A DNA stretch of 9,042 nucleotides from Actinomycetota bacterium (GCA_030688105.1 JAUYIV010000379.1:1-9042), one strand, 5' to 3'. Positions 1 through 6,752 are shown, counted from the stretch's first letter. Numbers and translations: made by a program. The notes: generated from the sequence alone by a model not told the origin.

Positions 1-4
1 CCTC

Positions 5-1018
5 TTGATCGGCTGGATGGAGGCCGCCACGCCCGGGGGTGTCGCCATTTCGACGCTCACCGGAGGGGTGGTCACCTTCGAGACGGTCGTGCGGATCGGG
101 ATCTTCACCACGGTCGTCGTCGGCCTGAACCTCCTCATGGGCTATGCCGGCCAGGTCTCGCTGGGGCAGGCGGCCTTCTTCGGGCTCGGCGCCTACTTCT
201 CTGCGATGTTCACCACCCGGGCCGACTTGTTCGGGATCGGTGCCGGCATCTCCGGCCAGTGGTGGTGGCCCTGGCTCCTCATCATCGGCGGGATGGCCTT
301 CACCGGTGGTCTGGCCTACGTGGTGGGCCGTCCCATCCTGAGGCTGCGGGGCCACTATCTGGCCATGGCCACCCTCGGCTTGGGCATCATGGTCTCGATC
401 GCCTTCCGGGAGAACCTCGGGTTCACCCTCGGAGATCGCGACCTCACCGGCGGCTTCGATGGCATCTTCGGGATCCCCCGGCTGCGGATCGGGTCCTTCG
501 ACCTCTGGCCGATCACGAGGTACTACTACCTGGTCTGGCTGGTGGCCATCGCCGGGATCCTGGTGGGGCTGAACGTGGTGCGTTCGCGGTCGGGGAGGGC
601 GCTGCGCGCCCTGCACAGCAACGAGCTGGCTGCCGAGACACTCGGGGTGGACACGGCGCGTTTCAAGGTTCGGGCCCTGGTGATCAGCGCCATGTACGCC
701 AGCCTGGCCGGCAGCCTCTTTGCCCACTTCCGGGTGGCGGTTTCCCCGGCACCTTTCGGCTTCACGGCGTCTCTCGAGTTGGTGGTCATGGCCGCGGTCG
801 GGGGGTTGGCCTCCGTCTGGGGTGCGCCCTTCGGGGTGGCGGCCGTCCTGGTGGTGCGCGAGCTACTGCGGACCCGGCTCGACGTGTTCGTGGGCGGCGC
901 CGGTGGCCAGCAGGAGGCGGTGGCGTTCGGCATCCTGCTGGTGTTGATCATGATGTTCATGCCCGACGGCGTGGTGGCGCGCCTGCGCCAGGTCACCCGC
1001 CGGTGGAGGCGCGCATGA
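5..1018 (+). CDS. livM: LivM-type permease of a branched-chain amino acid ABC transporter (5' end uncertain)
   Basis: Inner-membrane permease subunit that would pair with LivH and the ATPases LivG and LivF to import branched-chain amino acids or related substrates. About eight hydrophobic stretches are visible. Family landmarks are GYAGQVSLGQAAFFGLGAY (residues 46-64), LRGHYLAMATLG (114-125), LTGG (147-150), the cytoplasmic coupling segment SGRALRALHSNELAAETLG (196-214) and the C-terminal FMPDGVVARL (318-327). The length of about 337 residues fits LivM. The frame is open to the window edge. The start used is TTG at 5, ATG at 17 is an alternative, and neither has a clear ribosome site, so the true start may lie upstream. 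The stop overlaps the livG start as ATGA. Family is clear; substrate is inferred and could be another amide or amino acid. Confidence 0.9.
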   Translation: MIGWMEAATPGGVAISTLTGGVVTFETVVRIGIFTTVVVGLNLLMGYAGQVSLGQAAFFGLGAYFSAMFTTRADLFGIGAGISGQWWWPWLLIIGGMAFTGGLAYVVGRPILRLRGHYLAMATLGLGIMVSIAFRENLGFTLGDRDLTGGFDGIFGIPRLRIGSFDLWPITRYYYLVWLVAIAGILVGLNVVRSRSGRALRALHSNELAAETLGVDTARFKVRALVISAMYASLAGSLFAHFRVAVSPAPFGFTASLELVVMAAVGGLASVWGAPFGVAAVLVVRELLRTRLDVFVGGAGGQQEAVAFGILLVLIMMFMPDGVVARLRQVTRRWRRA

Positions 1019-1794
1019 ACGAGCGCGGCGCTCCCCTGCTCGAGGTCGATGAGGTCTCGATGTTCTTCGGCGGCCTGGTGGCGTTGAGCAAGGTGACGGC
1101 CCGGGTGCACCGGGGCGAGATCAAAGGGCTGATCGGTCCCAACGGCGCCGGCAAGACCACCCTCTTCAACCTCATCAGCGGCGTCTACGAGCCCAGCAAG
1201 GGCGACATCGTCTTCGACGGGCGCAGCATCGTGGGGCTCGAGCCGCACCGCGTCGCCCGTCGCGGCGTCACCCGCACATTCCAGAACGTCCGGCTGTTCT
1301 CGAACATGACGGTGTTGGAGAACGTGATGGTGGGGCGGCACCTGCACGCTTCTTCCGGGATGATGGCCGCGGCGATCAGCAGCCCCCGCTCCCGTATGGA
1401 GGAGTCACAGATCCGTTTCGATGCGTTCGAGATCCTCGATCGGGCCGGTCTGGCCGATCGCGCCGGCGACGCCGCCACCGACCTTCCCTTCGGGCTGCAG
1501 CGCACCGTCGAGATCGCCCGCGCCATGGCCACCGAGCCGGTGCTGCTACTGCTGGACGAGCCTGCCGCCGGGCTCAATGTCGGCGAGCGCCGTAGCCTGG
1601 CGGGCCTGATCGGGCGGATCAAGGAGCAGGGAACGACGGTGATCCTGGTGGAGCACGACGTCGAATTCGTGATGGGGCTGGTCGACGAGCTGATGGTGCT
1701 CGACCACGGGGCGGTGATCGCCGACGGCTTGCCCGCCGACGTGCGGTCCGATCCGGCGGTCATCGCCGCCTACCTGGGGGAGTCCGAGGAATGA
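1015..1794 (+). CDS. livG: LivG-type ATP-binding subunit of branched-chain amino acid ABC transporter
   Basis: Cytoplasmic ATPase that powers the LIV importer, 259 residues. Walker A is GPNGAGKT (41-48), the Q-loop is TRTFQ (Q90), the signature region reads LPFGLQRTVEIARAMA (157-172), Walker B is VLLLLDEP (176-183), and the switch histidine is in LVEHD (H214). The signature has FGLQ where canonical ABC proteins have SGGQ; LivG proteins commonly diverge here (the E. coli form is YGQQ), so this is not evidence of inactivation. The C-terminal tail, about 220-259, is the LivG-type extension ending AAYLG. The ATG overlaps the livM stop, and the gene's own stop overlaps the livF ATG, which implies translational coupling. 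The same frame stays open far upstream inside livM, but that part is a shadow because ABC homology starts only after this ATG. Confidence 0.96.
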   Translation: MNERGAPLLEVDEVSMFFGGLVALSKVTARVHRGEIKGLIGPNGAGKTTLFNLISGVYEPSKGDIVFDGRSIVGLEPHRVARRGVTRTFQNVRLFSNMTVLENVMVGRHLHASSGMMAAAISSPRSRMEESQIRFDAFEILDRAGLADRAGDAATDLPFGLQRTVEIARAMATEPVLLLLDEPAAGLNVGERRSLAGLIGRIKEQGTTVILVEHDVEFVMGLVDELMVLDHGAVIADGLPADVRSDPAVIAAYLGESEE

Positions 1795-2534
1795 CCGCCG
1801 GCCTCGAAGTCACCGGCGTCAGCGCCTACTACGGGAAGATCCGGGTGCTCGAGGAGGTGTCCTTGCGCATCGAGCCCGGGGAGATCGTGACGCTGATCGG
1901 CGCCAACGGAGCCGGGAAGACCACGTTGCTGCGGACGGTGTGCGGAATGATGCGGGCCCGGGGGGGCAGCGTCACCTTCGACGGCAAGGACGCCACCCGC
2001 GTTGGCGCGGAGCGGCTGGTGGCCCAGGGCATGGCCCACGTCCCGGAGAACCGTCAGCTGTTCGACACGATGACCGTGGACGAGAACCTGGTGCTCGGCG
2101 CCTACCGCCGGTATCGCCGAGCGGGCCGCTCCGCGATCGACAAGGACCTGGATGCGGTCTTCGAGATCTTCCCCATCCTCCGGGAGAGGCTGGAGCAGCA
2201 GGCCGGGACCTTGAGTGGTGGCCAGCAGCAGATGCTGGCCATCGGCCGCGGCCTCATGGCCCGTCCCCGCCTGATGCTCCTCGACGAGCCCTCTCTGGGC
2301 CTGGCGCCGCTCGTCGTGCGCGAGCTGTTCGCCATCATCGCCCGGCTGCGCGACGAGGAAGGCATGACCGTGCTGTTGGTGGAGCAGAACGCCCGCGCCG
2401 CCCTCAAGCTGGCGGATCGCGCCTATGTCATGGAGGTGGGGTGCGTCGCCTTCGACGGCAGCGCCGACGCCCTGCTGGCCGATGAGAGAGTGCTCGCCGC
2501 CTACCTGGGCGGGAGTCGGCCGCCCTCGCGATAG
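1791..2534 (+). CDS. livF: LivF-type ATP-binding subunit of branched-chain amino acid ABC transporter
   Basis: Second ATPase of the importer, 247 residues, which should heterodimerise with LivG. Walker A is GANGAGKT (37-44), the signature is LSGGQQQMLAIGR (141-153), Walker B is LMLLDEP (161-167), and the switch region is LVEQN (196-200), with Q in place of His as is usual for LivF. VPENRQLF (84-91) is the family's Q-loop region. The start ATG overlaps the livG stop. The family normally ends near AYLGG; here it runs on as SRPPSR (242-247). Those last codons and the TAG stop lie inside the first, shortened copy of the intergenic hairpin repeat at 2515-2534, so repeat DNA has set the gene's 3' end. 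No T-rich terminator follows. Confidence 0.96.
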   Translation: MTAGLEVTGVSAYYGKIRVLEEVSLRIEPGEIVTLIGANGAGKTTLLRTVCGMMRARGGSVTFDGKDATRVGAERLVAQGMAHVPENRQLFDTMTVDENLVLGAYRRYRRAGRSAIDKDLDAVFEIFPILRERLEQQAGTLSGGQQQMLAIGRGLMARPRLMLLDEPSLGLAPLVVRELFAIIARLRDEEGMTVLLVEQNARAALKLADRAYVMEVGCVAFDGSADALLADERVLAAYLGGSRPPSR

Positions 2535-2597
2535 GTCGGCCGCCCTGCGGGCGGCCTCCCGCGATAGTCGGCCGCCCTGCGGGCGGCCTCCCGCGAT
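2515..2597 (+). repeat. Tandem 32-nt repeat with strong internal hairpin, 2.6 copies
   Basis: Copies are at 2515-2534 (20 nt, missing 13 internal bases), 2535-2566 (32 nt) and 2567-2597 (31 nt). The two full copies are identical over their shared length and each forms GGCCGCCC-TGC-GGGCGGCC, an 8-bp perfect stem with a 3-nt loop (2538-2556 and 2570-2588). The first copy has lost the 3' arm and supplies the livF stop codon. There is no T-tract, so these are not canonical intrinsic terminators. They could still stop RNA polymerase, protect the liv mRNA 3' end, or be a dispersed genomic repeat. Confidence 0.9.
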
Positions 2598-2626
2598 TCG
2601 CAATTCGTAGGTCCCGCGGCCCGCGG
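2596..2626. repeat. Two 7-nt tandem doublets
   Basis: ATTCGCA-ATTCGTA occupies 2596-2609 and CCCGCGG-CCCGCGG occupies 2613-2626. Each is only a doublet. They share the 7-nt period of the longer arrays at 2721-2769 and 6559-6759, so they are listed as part of that pattern. The stretch 2627-2690 shows no gene and no longer repeat. Confidence 0.6.
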
Positions 2627-2690
2627 CAGCCCGACTCGGTGGGCATCTCGGTTGGCGAGGGAGCGCCGCTCGGCGCAATTCGAAAGACGG

Positions 2691-2706
2691 GCCGAGCGCC
2701 CTCGGC
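2691..2706 (-). terminator. Possible weak terminator hairpin downstream of menF
   Basis: GCCGAG-CGCC-CTCGGC makes a 6-bp stem with a 4-nt loop, about 75 nt beyond the menF stop in the direction of menF transcription. On the minus strand it is followed by CCGTCTTTCG, which is only weakly T-rich. Its position between convergent operons suits a terminator, but the structure is short and the call is tentative. Confidence 0.3.
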
Positions 2707-2720
2707 GCGACTCTTCAGCA

Positions 2721-2769
2721 TATTGCGTATTGCGTATTGCGTATTGCGTATTGCGTATTGCGTATTGCG
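2721..2769. repeat. Seven perfect copies of the heptamer TATTGCG
   Basis: An uninterrupted 49-nt array, 7 x 7 nt with no mismatch, lies between the ends of convergent livF and menF, ten bases beyond the menF stop. It is AT-richer than its surroundings. Such perfect arrays usually change copy number by slippage, so length may differ between strains. The unit is not a multiple of three and lies outside both reading frames, so changes would affect only spacing here. Confidence 0.97.
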
Positions 2770-2778
2770 CAGCAAGGC

Positions 2779-4080
2779 CTAACCCAACAGCTCCAGCATC
2801 GGCCGCAGCTTGAGCCTCGTTTCGTCCAGCTCGGTTGCCGGGTCGCTGTCGGCAACGATTCCGTTGCCCGCGTAGGCGATCGCCTGATTGCCCCTGATCA
2901 ACGCGCTGCGGAGGGCCATGGCGAGCTCACCCGTGCCCGACGGGTCGGCCCACCCGATCCCGCCCGAGTACCAGCCGCGGTCGATTTCCTCCATCTTCTC
3001 GATGAACGACAACGCATCGCCGCGCGGCGTCCCGCCCACGGCGGGGCTGGGATGCAGCGCATCGGCGAGCGCCAGCAGACGGGCGTCGGTCGTTCCCCGG
3101 ATCGGGGTGGCCAGGTGCTGGACGGTGGCGAATCGCTGGAGCACGGGCATCGGCGAGCGCTCGAGCGACGTCGCCAGCAACCGCAGCCTCTGCACGGCGT
3201 CCTCCACGACGAAGCGGTGCTCCTGGCGGTCCTTGGCGCTGCCGAGCAGGGCGTCGCCGAGCCGGCGGTCTTCCTCGGCATCTGTGCCGCGGGCGGCCGA
3301 GCCGGCAAGGGGGGCAAGGTGAAACTGGTGGTCCTCGCGGGCGACGAGCAGCTCCGGGCTGGCGCCGATGAAGGTGGCGCCACCCTCCTGCCATCCGAAG
3401 ACCCGGCACTCCGGATACCGATCGCGTAGGGCGGAGACGAGGTCGAAGGCCTCGATGGGAGCGTCGGCGCGGACCACGACCGATCGGGCCAGGACGACCT
3501 TCTGCATCGACCCGGCCTTGATCGCGGCAACGGCCTCGTCGACGAGCCCGATCCAATCGGTAGGGGAGGGACGCGGCTCCACCGCATGATCTCGCGGCCG
3601 GTCGTCGGGGGTCGGAGGAGGTGCCTTGAGAGTCGCCGCCAGCGTGAGGAGGAGATGGCCCTCCGCGCCGGGGGGCAGGGCGATGAAGAGGCGCGACCTC
3701 CCGGCGCTCCTGACGATGGCGACCTCGGGTACCACCAGGGTCGCCGAGGGGAAGCCTTCCCAATCGGGCCCGTGAGCGCCGTCCTCGTCGAAAGCGAATC
3801 CGACGAGGGCAGGAGTCCCGGGAGGGATCGACCGCAGGCCGGCATCCAGGCGGAGCAACCGGCCCGGTCCCGAGGTGGAGACGCGATGGGCCGCCCCGAG
3901 GGTGCCGATCACCGGGCCCTCCGGTGAGGCATAGAAGGCGGCGTGGCCGAAGGCAGACCATCCGGAGCGGACGAGGTCGAGGGGGTCGATGCCGACCTCG
4001 GCATCCGCGATCCTCAGGCCCGGCGGGAGCGTTCGCAGCCGTCTGGCGAGCGAGGCGAGGATCGGGCGCGGGATCAGCAT
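2779..4080 (-). CDS. menF: Isochorismate synthase (menaquinone pathway)
   Basis: Chorismate-utilising enzyme that converts chorismate to isochorismate with Mg2+, 433 residues, close to the size of E. coli MenF. The C-terminal chorismate-binding domain (about 175-433) holds KVVLARS with the general base K194, FIGASPELLV with the general acid E243, PLAGSAARG (257-265), RQEHRFVV with metal-ligand E287, LHPSPAVGGTPR (342-353), IDRGWYSGGIGW (366-377), GELAMALRSAL (384-394) and YAGNGIVADSDPATELDET (403-421), E417 being the second metal ligand. Residue roles are assigned by recalled alignment to MenF/EntC. EntC-like or salicylate synthases share these motifs; menD on the same strand 770 bp upstream favours the menaquinone role. 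There is no Shine-Dalgarno sequence before the ATG; CTCGAG precedes it directly. Confidence 0.93.
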   Translation of the reverse strand: MLIPRPILASLARRLRTLPPGLRIADAEVGIDPLDLVRSGWSAFGHAAFYASPEGPVIGTLGAAHRVSTSGPGRLLRLDAGLRSIPPGTPALVGFAFDEDGAHGPDWEGFPSATLVVPEVAIVRSAGRSRLFIALPPGAEGHLLLTLAATLKAPPPTPDDRPRDHAVEPRPSPTDWIGLVDEAVAAIKAGSMQKVVLARSVVVRADAPIEAFDLVSALRDRYPECRVFGWQEGGATFIGASPELLVAREDHQFHLAPLAGSAARGTDAEEDRRLGDALLGSAKDRQEHRFVVEDAVQRLRLLATSLERSPMPVLQRFATVQHLATPIRGTTDARLLALADALHPSPAVGGTPRGDALSFIEKMEEIDRGWYSGGIGWADPSGTGELAMALRSALIRGNQAIAYAGNGIVADSDPATELDETRLKLRPMLELLG

Positions 4081-4090
4081 CTCGAGCGTG

Positions 4091-4118
4091 ATGGTACCGA
4101 CGCCCTGGAATGGGTCAG
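4091..4118 (-). promoter_or_regulatory. Candidate promoter for menF
   Basis: Reading the minus strand, CTGACC (4118-4113) resembles a -35 box, followed by a 16-nt spacer and TACCAT (4096-4091), which fits the actinobacterial TANNNT -10 pattern. Transcription would begin near 4083-4084, leaving only about 4 nt before the menF ATG. This would explain the lack of a Shine-Dalgarno sequence. Pattern match only. Confidence 0.3.
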
Positions 4119-4229
4119 CGGGCCGCGTGCCATGTGCGGTCGAGTCGGCTGTCGATCCTCAGCGACCGGCCGCAGGTTGCAGGCCGTCCCCGGCCTAAGG
4201 CCTTCGGGCCGCTCCAGATCGGCTCCCGC

Positions 4230-4381
4230 GGGCTCCTACAGCTCGATCGGTTTGCCTTCCGGATCGTGGAGACGGTCGAACCGTAGGTCGCCCGTGTGCC
4301 GGCTCCGAGGTGCTCCTCGTACCAGAGCGCGAGCATCCCGGGGTCGCGGGCGCGGGAAAACACGCCGCCGATCCCATTCAC
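4230..4381 (-). pseudogene. Remnant of a VOC/glyoxalase-bleomycin-resistance-like gene
   Basis: From GTG at 4381 the minus strand reads VNGIGGVFSRARDPGMLALW then YEEHLG, the typical first strand and helix of small VOC proteins (usual form close to GIGGVFFRARDPEALAxWYxEHLG). Soon after, in a different frame near 4295-4239, comes FDRLHDPEGKPIEL, the typical metal-site C-terminal strand. It is then interrupted by TAG at 4238-4236, exactly where the family has Trp in IELWEP, and EP follows the stop. About 70 residues that normally separate these parts are missing. The gene has therefore suffered an internal deletion with frame change and a nonsense mutation. The GTG sits directly on a GAGAAG sequence with no spacing, so even the start looks decayed. 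No function is expected. Confidence 0.72.
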
Positions 4382-4461
4382 CTTCTCGATCGGGTCACCT
4401 TCTTCGGCGCCGCGAGTGCTCGGCCCCTTCGGGTCGGCATGGTCTCACTTCGCCGGGTCGG

Positions 4462-4716
4462 TCAGGCGGCCCCGTGAACGGTCTTGTACTCGGCCAGGAG
4501 CCAGAACAGGCCACCGGCGATGAAGTACGGAACCGCCCCCTGCCCCACGAAGGCCAGCTGAACCCACACGTCGTCGCCGACGGCGTCCTTGGCCGAGCTC
4601 CAAGCGCCGATGAAGACGATGAACCCCAGCAGCAGGAAGAGCCCTGCCAGGATCGTGGCGAGCAGCACGAGCCCCTTGGGGACTCCTCTCTCGGTGAAGC
4701 TCGACGGTGCGGTCAT
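4462..4716 (-). CDS. Small two-helix membrane protein of unknown function
   Basis: 84 residues. I do not recognise a family. After a short polar N-terminus (TAPSSFTERGVPKG) there are two hydrophobic segments, about residues 16-38 (GLVLLATILAGLFLLLGFIVFIG) and about 54-77 (FVGQGAVPYFIAGGLFWLLAEY). They are joined by a polar loop with SSAKDAVGDD, and the tail is KTVHGAA. The start chosen is ATG at 4716, because AAAGGAG (4729-4723) sits 6 nt ahead. An upstream in-frame TTG at 4722 touches that ribosome site and is unlikely. It lies between menD and menF on the same strand, and a link to quinone metabolism can only be guessed from position. The 118-nt gap from menD and a possible own promoter suggest it may be transcribed separately. 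Confidence 0.8.
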   Translation of the reverse strand: MTAPSSFTERGVPKGLVLLATILAGLFLLLGFIVFIGAWSSAKDAVGDDVWVQLAFVGQGAVPYFIAGGLFWLLAEYKTVHGAA

Positions 4717-4744
4717 TCCCAACTCCTTTGTGTCGGATGACGTA

Positions 4745-4773
4745 AACCTACGCTTCGCGGCGGAGCCGTGCCA
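4745..4773 (-). promoter_or_regulatory. Candidate promoter for the 84-aa membrane protein
   Basis: On the minus strand TAGGTT (4750-4745) fits a TANNNT -10 box and is the same hexamer as the candidate -10 ahead of the LuxR-type regulator at 7229. A start near 4738 would give a leader of about 22 nt carrying the AAAGGAG ribosome site. Only a poor -35 match, TGGCAC (4773-4768), is present at 17 nt. Confidence 0.3.
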
Positions 4774-4849
4774 TAGCAGTTGTCGGCTGATCTTCCCGGC
4801 GGCTGATGGTCATTTCGGAGCGCTGCACCGGGAAGGCCGCGGTCGTCGC

Positions 4850-6541
4850 TCAGAGATCCGCGACCGCCCGAGCCACCGCAGCCCGAAGGTCCCGATGGAG
4901 CAGCATGTTCTCGCCGCGGTCGGTGCACACCTCCAACAGCCGCGGCCCGGGAGCCTTGGTCGCGATCACCTCCGCAAGGGCTTCGGGGTGGTCGATGCGC
5001 TGCGCGGCGACTCCCAAGGGAGGGGCCACCTCGGTGAAGTCGAGCCCGTGCGGGGTGGCGAAGTGCCGCTCGAAGTGGGGATGGCCCTCCTGTGGGAGGA
5101 AGTGGAAGATCCCGCCCCCGTCGTTGTTGACCACCACGATCGTTGCCGGGATGCCCAGCCGCCCCGCCGTGGCCAGGGCGCCCAGATCGTGGAGGACCGA
5201 CAGGTCCCCGGCGAGGACGATGGTCGGCTCGCCCGAGGCCGCCGCCGAGCCCAGTGCCGCGGAGATCAGGCCGTCGATGCCGTTGACGCCGCGGTTGCCC
5301 ATGACCCTGACCCGGCGATCGGTCGATTCGAGGAAGGCGTCGACGTCGCGCACCGGCATCGACGACCCCACCCAGAGGGTGGAGCGATCGGGGGCGGCTC
5401 GGCCGACGAGGCGGGCGACCGCCGGCTCGTTGGGGAACCGGGCCTCTTCGAGCACGGCGCCGATGGCGTCGGCGGCAGCTTGGTCGCCTCGGCGCCATGC
5501 CTCCAGCCAGGAGGGGTCCGACGGGGTGTCGATCGTCTTCGCCAAGGCTTGCAAGGTACGGGCCGGGTCGGCTCGGATCACCGTGGTCGCCGACGCCATC
5601 GGGTCGCGCCAGCCGGCCGGCTCGACGAGGACCTGGGGCACGCGCCGAGCCGACTCGAGCCACTGCCAGATCGGTTTGGAGGTCGGAATGGCCCCGACGC
5701 GAACGACGAATTCCGGGTCGACCCGGTCGAGCCATCCCTCCCAGGCCAGCGGGTCTCCGGCGGCGATTACCGCGCTCCGGTCGTGGGTCCCGCAGCGCAG
5801 GCCCGACAGGGCGTCGGCGAGTATCGGCCATCCGGCTGCCGCGGCGAGTAGCGGGGCAGTGGCCGGCACTCCGGGGTCGTCTTGGGGGCCGACGACGATC
5901 ATCCCGCGGCGCCCCGCCGCCGCCGCGGCGATCTCGGCGATGGCGTCGTGGGGGGGATCCAAGGGGGCGAAGACGACCTTCGGCGGATCGGGCGTCTCCG
6001 GTGGTTCCGCCGAGGGCATGAGTGGCTCGCGGTACCGCACGTTGAGGTGCACCGGTCCCGCCGGGACATCGGTGGCCTCGGCCACCAGCCGGGCGGCGAG
6101 AGCCACCACGCGGGCCGCCGGGGCGCCGGCGGCGGCCTCGACGTCGTGCGCCCATTTGACGGTCCTTCCGAACAGCCCCTGCTGGTCCATGGTCTGCGGT
6201 GCACCGAGGTCGCGCAGCTCGTAGGGACGGTCGGCGGTGAGGGCGATGAGGGCGGCTCGGGCGTGGCGGGCCTCGGCGAGCGCCGGGTGGAGCTCGGCGG
6301 CGGCGGTGCCCGAGGTGGTGACGATCGCCACGGGCTCGCGAAGTGTCCGGGCGATCCCCAGGGCGAAGAAGGCGGACGAGCGCTCGTCATGGTGCGACCA
6401 GTCGGCGACCGAGGGTTCGTCGGCGAACGCCAGGGCGAGGGCGGTGCTGCGCGAGCCGGGGGTGATGCACACGTGCCGTACCCCGAGCCGGGCGAGGGCT
6501 CCGACCAGCGGGATCGTGAACGCCGAGCTGTGATCGGTCAC
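4850..6541 (-). CDS. menD: SEPHCHC synthase MenD, ThDP-dependent, menaquinone biosynthesis
   Basis: Catalyses the ThDP- and Mg-dependent addition of the succinic semialdehyde unit from 2-oxoglutarate to isochorismate, 563 residues, normal for MenD. The Pyr domain shows ITPGSRSTALALA (26-38), HHDERSSAFFALGIAR (50-65) with the cofactor-activating E53, TSGTAAAELHPA (76-87) and TADRPYELRDLGAPQTMDQQ (102-121). The central domain is about 180-350. The PP domain shows SSMPVRDVDAF (393-403), MGNRGVNGIDGLISAALG (414-431), GDLSVLHDLGAL (445-456) and NNDGGGIFHFLPQ (472-484), the metal-diphosphate site. The start is GTG at 6541. No Shine-Dalgarno is present: six C's precede GTG, but a TAGCGT -10 box sits exactly where a leaderless transcript would need it. 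The stop is TGA at 4852-4850. Confidence 0.97.
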   Translation of the reverse strand: MTDHSSAFTIPLVGALARLGVRHVCITPGSRSTALALAFADEPSVADWSHHDERSSAFFALGIARTLREPVAIVTTSGTAAAELHPALAEARHARAALIALTADRPYELRDLGAPQTMDQQGLFGRTVKWAHDVEAAAGAPAARVVALAARLVAEATDVPAGPVHLNVRYREPLMPSAEPPETPDPPKVVFAPLDPPHDAIAEIAAAAAGRRGMIVVGPQDDPGVPATAPLLAAAAGWPILADALSGLRCGTHDRSAVIAAGDPLAWEGWLDRVDPEFVVRVGAIPTSKPIWQWLESARRVPQVLVEPAGWRDPMASATTVIRADPARTLQALAKTIDTPSDPSWLEAWRRGDQAAADAIGAVLEEARFPNEPAVARLVGRAAPDRSTLWVGSSMPVRDVDAFLESTDRRVRVMGNRGVNGIDGLISAALGSAAASGEPTIVLAGDLSVLHDLGALATAGRLGIPATIVVVNNDGGGIFHFLPQEGHPHFERHFATPHGLDFTEVAPPLGVAAQRIDHPEALAEVIATKAPGPRLLEVCTDRGENMLLHRDLRAAVARAVADL

Positions 6542-6547
6542 GGGGGG

Positions 6548-6553
6548 ACGCTA
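6548..6553 (-). promoter_or_regulatory. Candidate -10 box of a leaderless menD promoter
   Basis: TAGCGT (minus strand 6553-6548) is followed by exactly six bases and then GTG at 6541. In actinobacteria the TANNNT hexamer typically occupies -12 to -7, which puts the transcription start on the G of the menD GTG. The absence of any ribosome binding site supports a leaderless mRNA. A -35 element would fall in the CCTCCAG repeat array, and none is convincing. Confidence 0.45.
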
Positions 6554-6558
6554 ATCCG

Positions 6559-6586
6559 CCTCCAGCCTCCAGCCTCCAGCCTCCAG
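6559..6586. repeat. Four perfect copies of CCTCCAG
   Basis: A 28-nt array of a 7-nt unit, directly upstream of menD on its 5' side. After one extra C the 7-nt pattern continues with a new sequence, AAGAATC-AGGAATC-AAGACCA (6588-6608), and later GCTCCTG-CCTCCTG-GCGCCTG (6620-6640). It lies where a -35 element or activator site for menD would be. Confidence 0.95.
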
Positions 6587-6589
6587 CAA

Positions 6590-6734
6590 GAATCAGGAAT
6601 CAAGACCAGAGAAGTCTTGGCTCCTGCCTCCTGGCGCCTGACCCCTCGGGTTACCGTCGTCCGTCGCCCGCAAGAATCAAGAGTCAAGAATCAAGAGTCA
6701 AGACGAATCAGGAGCAAGAGTCTTGGCTCTTGAC
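6590..6734. repeat. Imperfect direct repeat with inverted-repeat cores
   Basis: Two related modules begin AATCAGGA at 6591 and 6706. Each contains CAAGA followed by GTCTTGGCTC and a TG a few bases on, and each ends in a CTGGCG-like stretch. Copy 1 can fold CAAGAC (6601-6606) with GTCTTG (6614-6619), and copy 2 CAAGAG (6715-6720) with CTCTTG (6727-6732). They bracket the AAGAATC/AAGAGTC array. The stretch 6641-6671 between them shows nothing further. Confidence 0.65.
6672..6699. repeat. Alternating heptamers AAGAATC / AAGAGTC, four units
   Basis: The units at 6672-6678, 6679-6685, 6686-6692 and 6693-6699 alternate exactly, so the array is also two perfect 14-nt repeats. The same AAGAATC unit occurs once at 6588-6594. 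Related heptamers follow at 6721-6734 (TCTTGGC-TCTTGAC) and 6739-6759 (GGGAGGC-GGGGGGC-GGGAGGC). Confidence 0.93.
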
Positions 6735-6752
6735 TGGCGGGAGGCGGGGGGC

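Noticed and set aside
259..1014. Apparent 252-residue N-terminal extension of livG
   Set aside because: The added part is an off-frame reading of livM, rich in Arg, His and Gly. ABC homology begins at the ATG at 1015, which has the usual ATGA overlap.
526..1347. Long open frame on the minus strand opposite livM/livG
   Set aside because: It is a by-product of high GC content. The plus strand here encodes clear LivM and LivG motifs, and the minus translation has no recognisable domain.
2515..2597. CRISPR-like direct repeats
   Set aside because: The copies are directly adjacent with no spacers, and there are fewer than three full units.
4195..4215. Terminator from GGCCTAAGGCC and GGCC-TTCG-GGCC upstream of menF
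   Set aside because: The stems are only 4-5 bp, have no T-run, and lie inside the VOC remnant. They are too weak to call.
4589..5851. 420-codon plus-strand open frame opposite the small membrane protein and menD
   Set aside because: MenD motifs are continuous on the minus strand through this region, and the plus-strand product is low-complexity with no domain.
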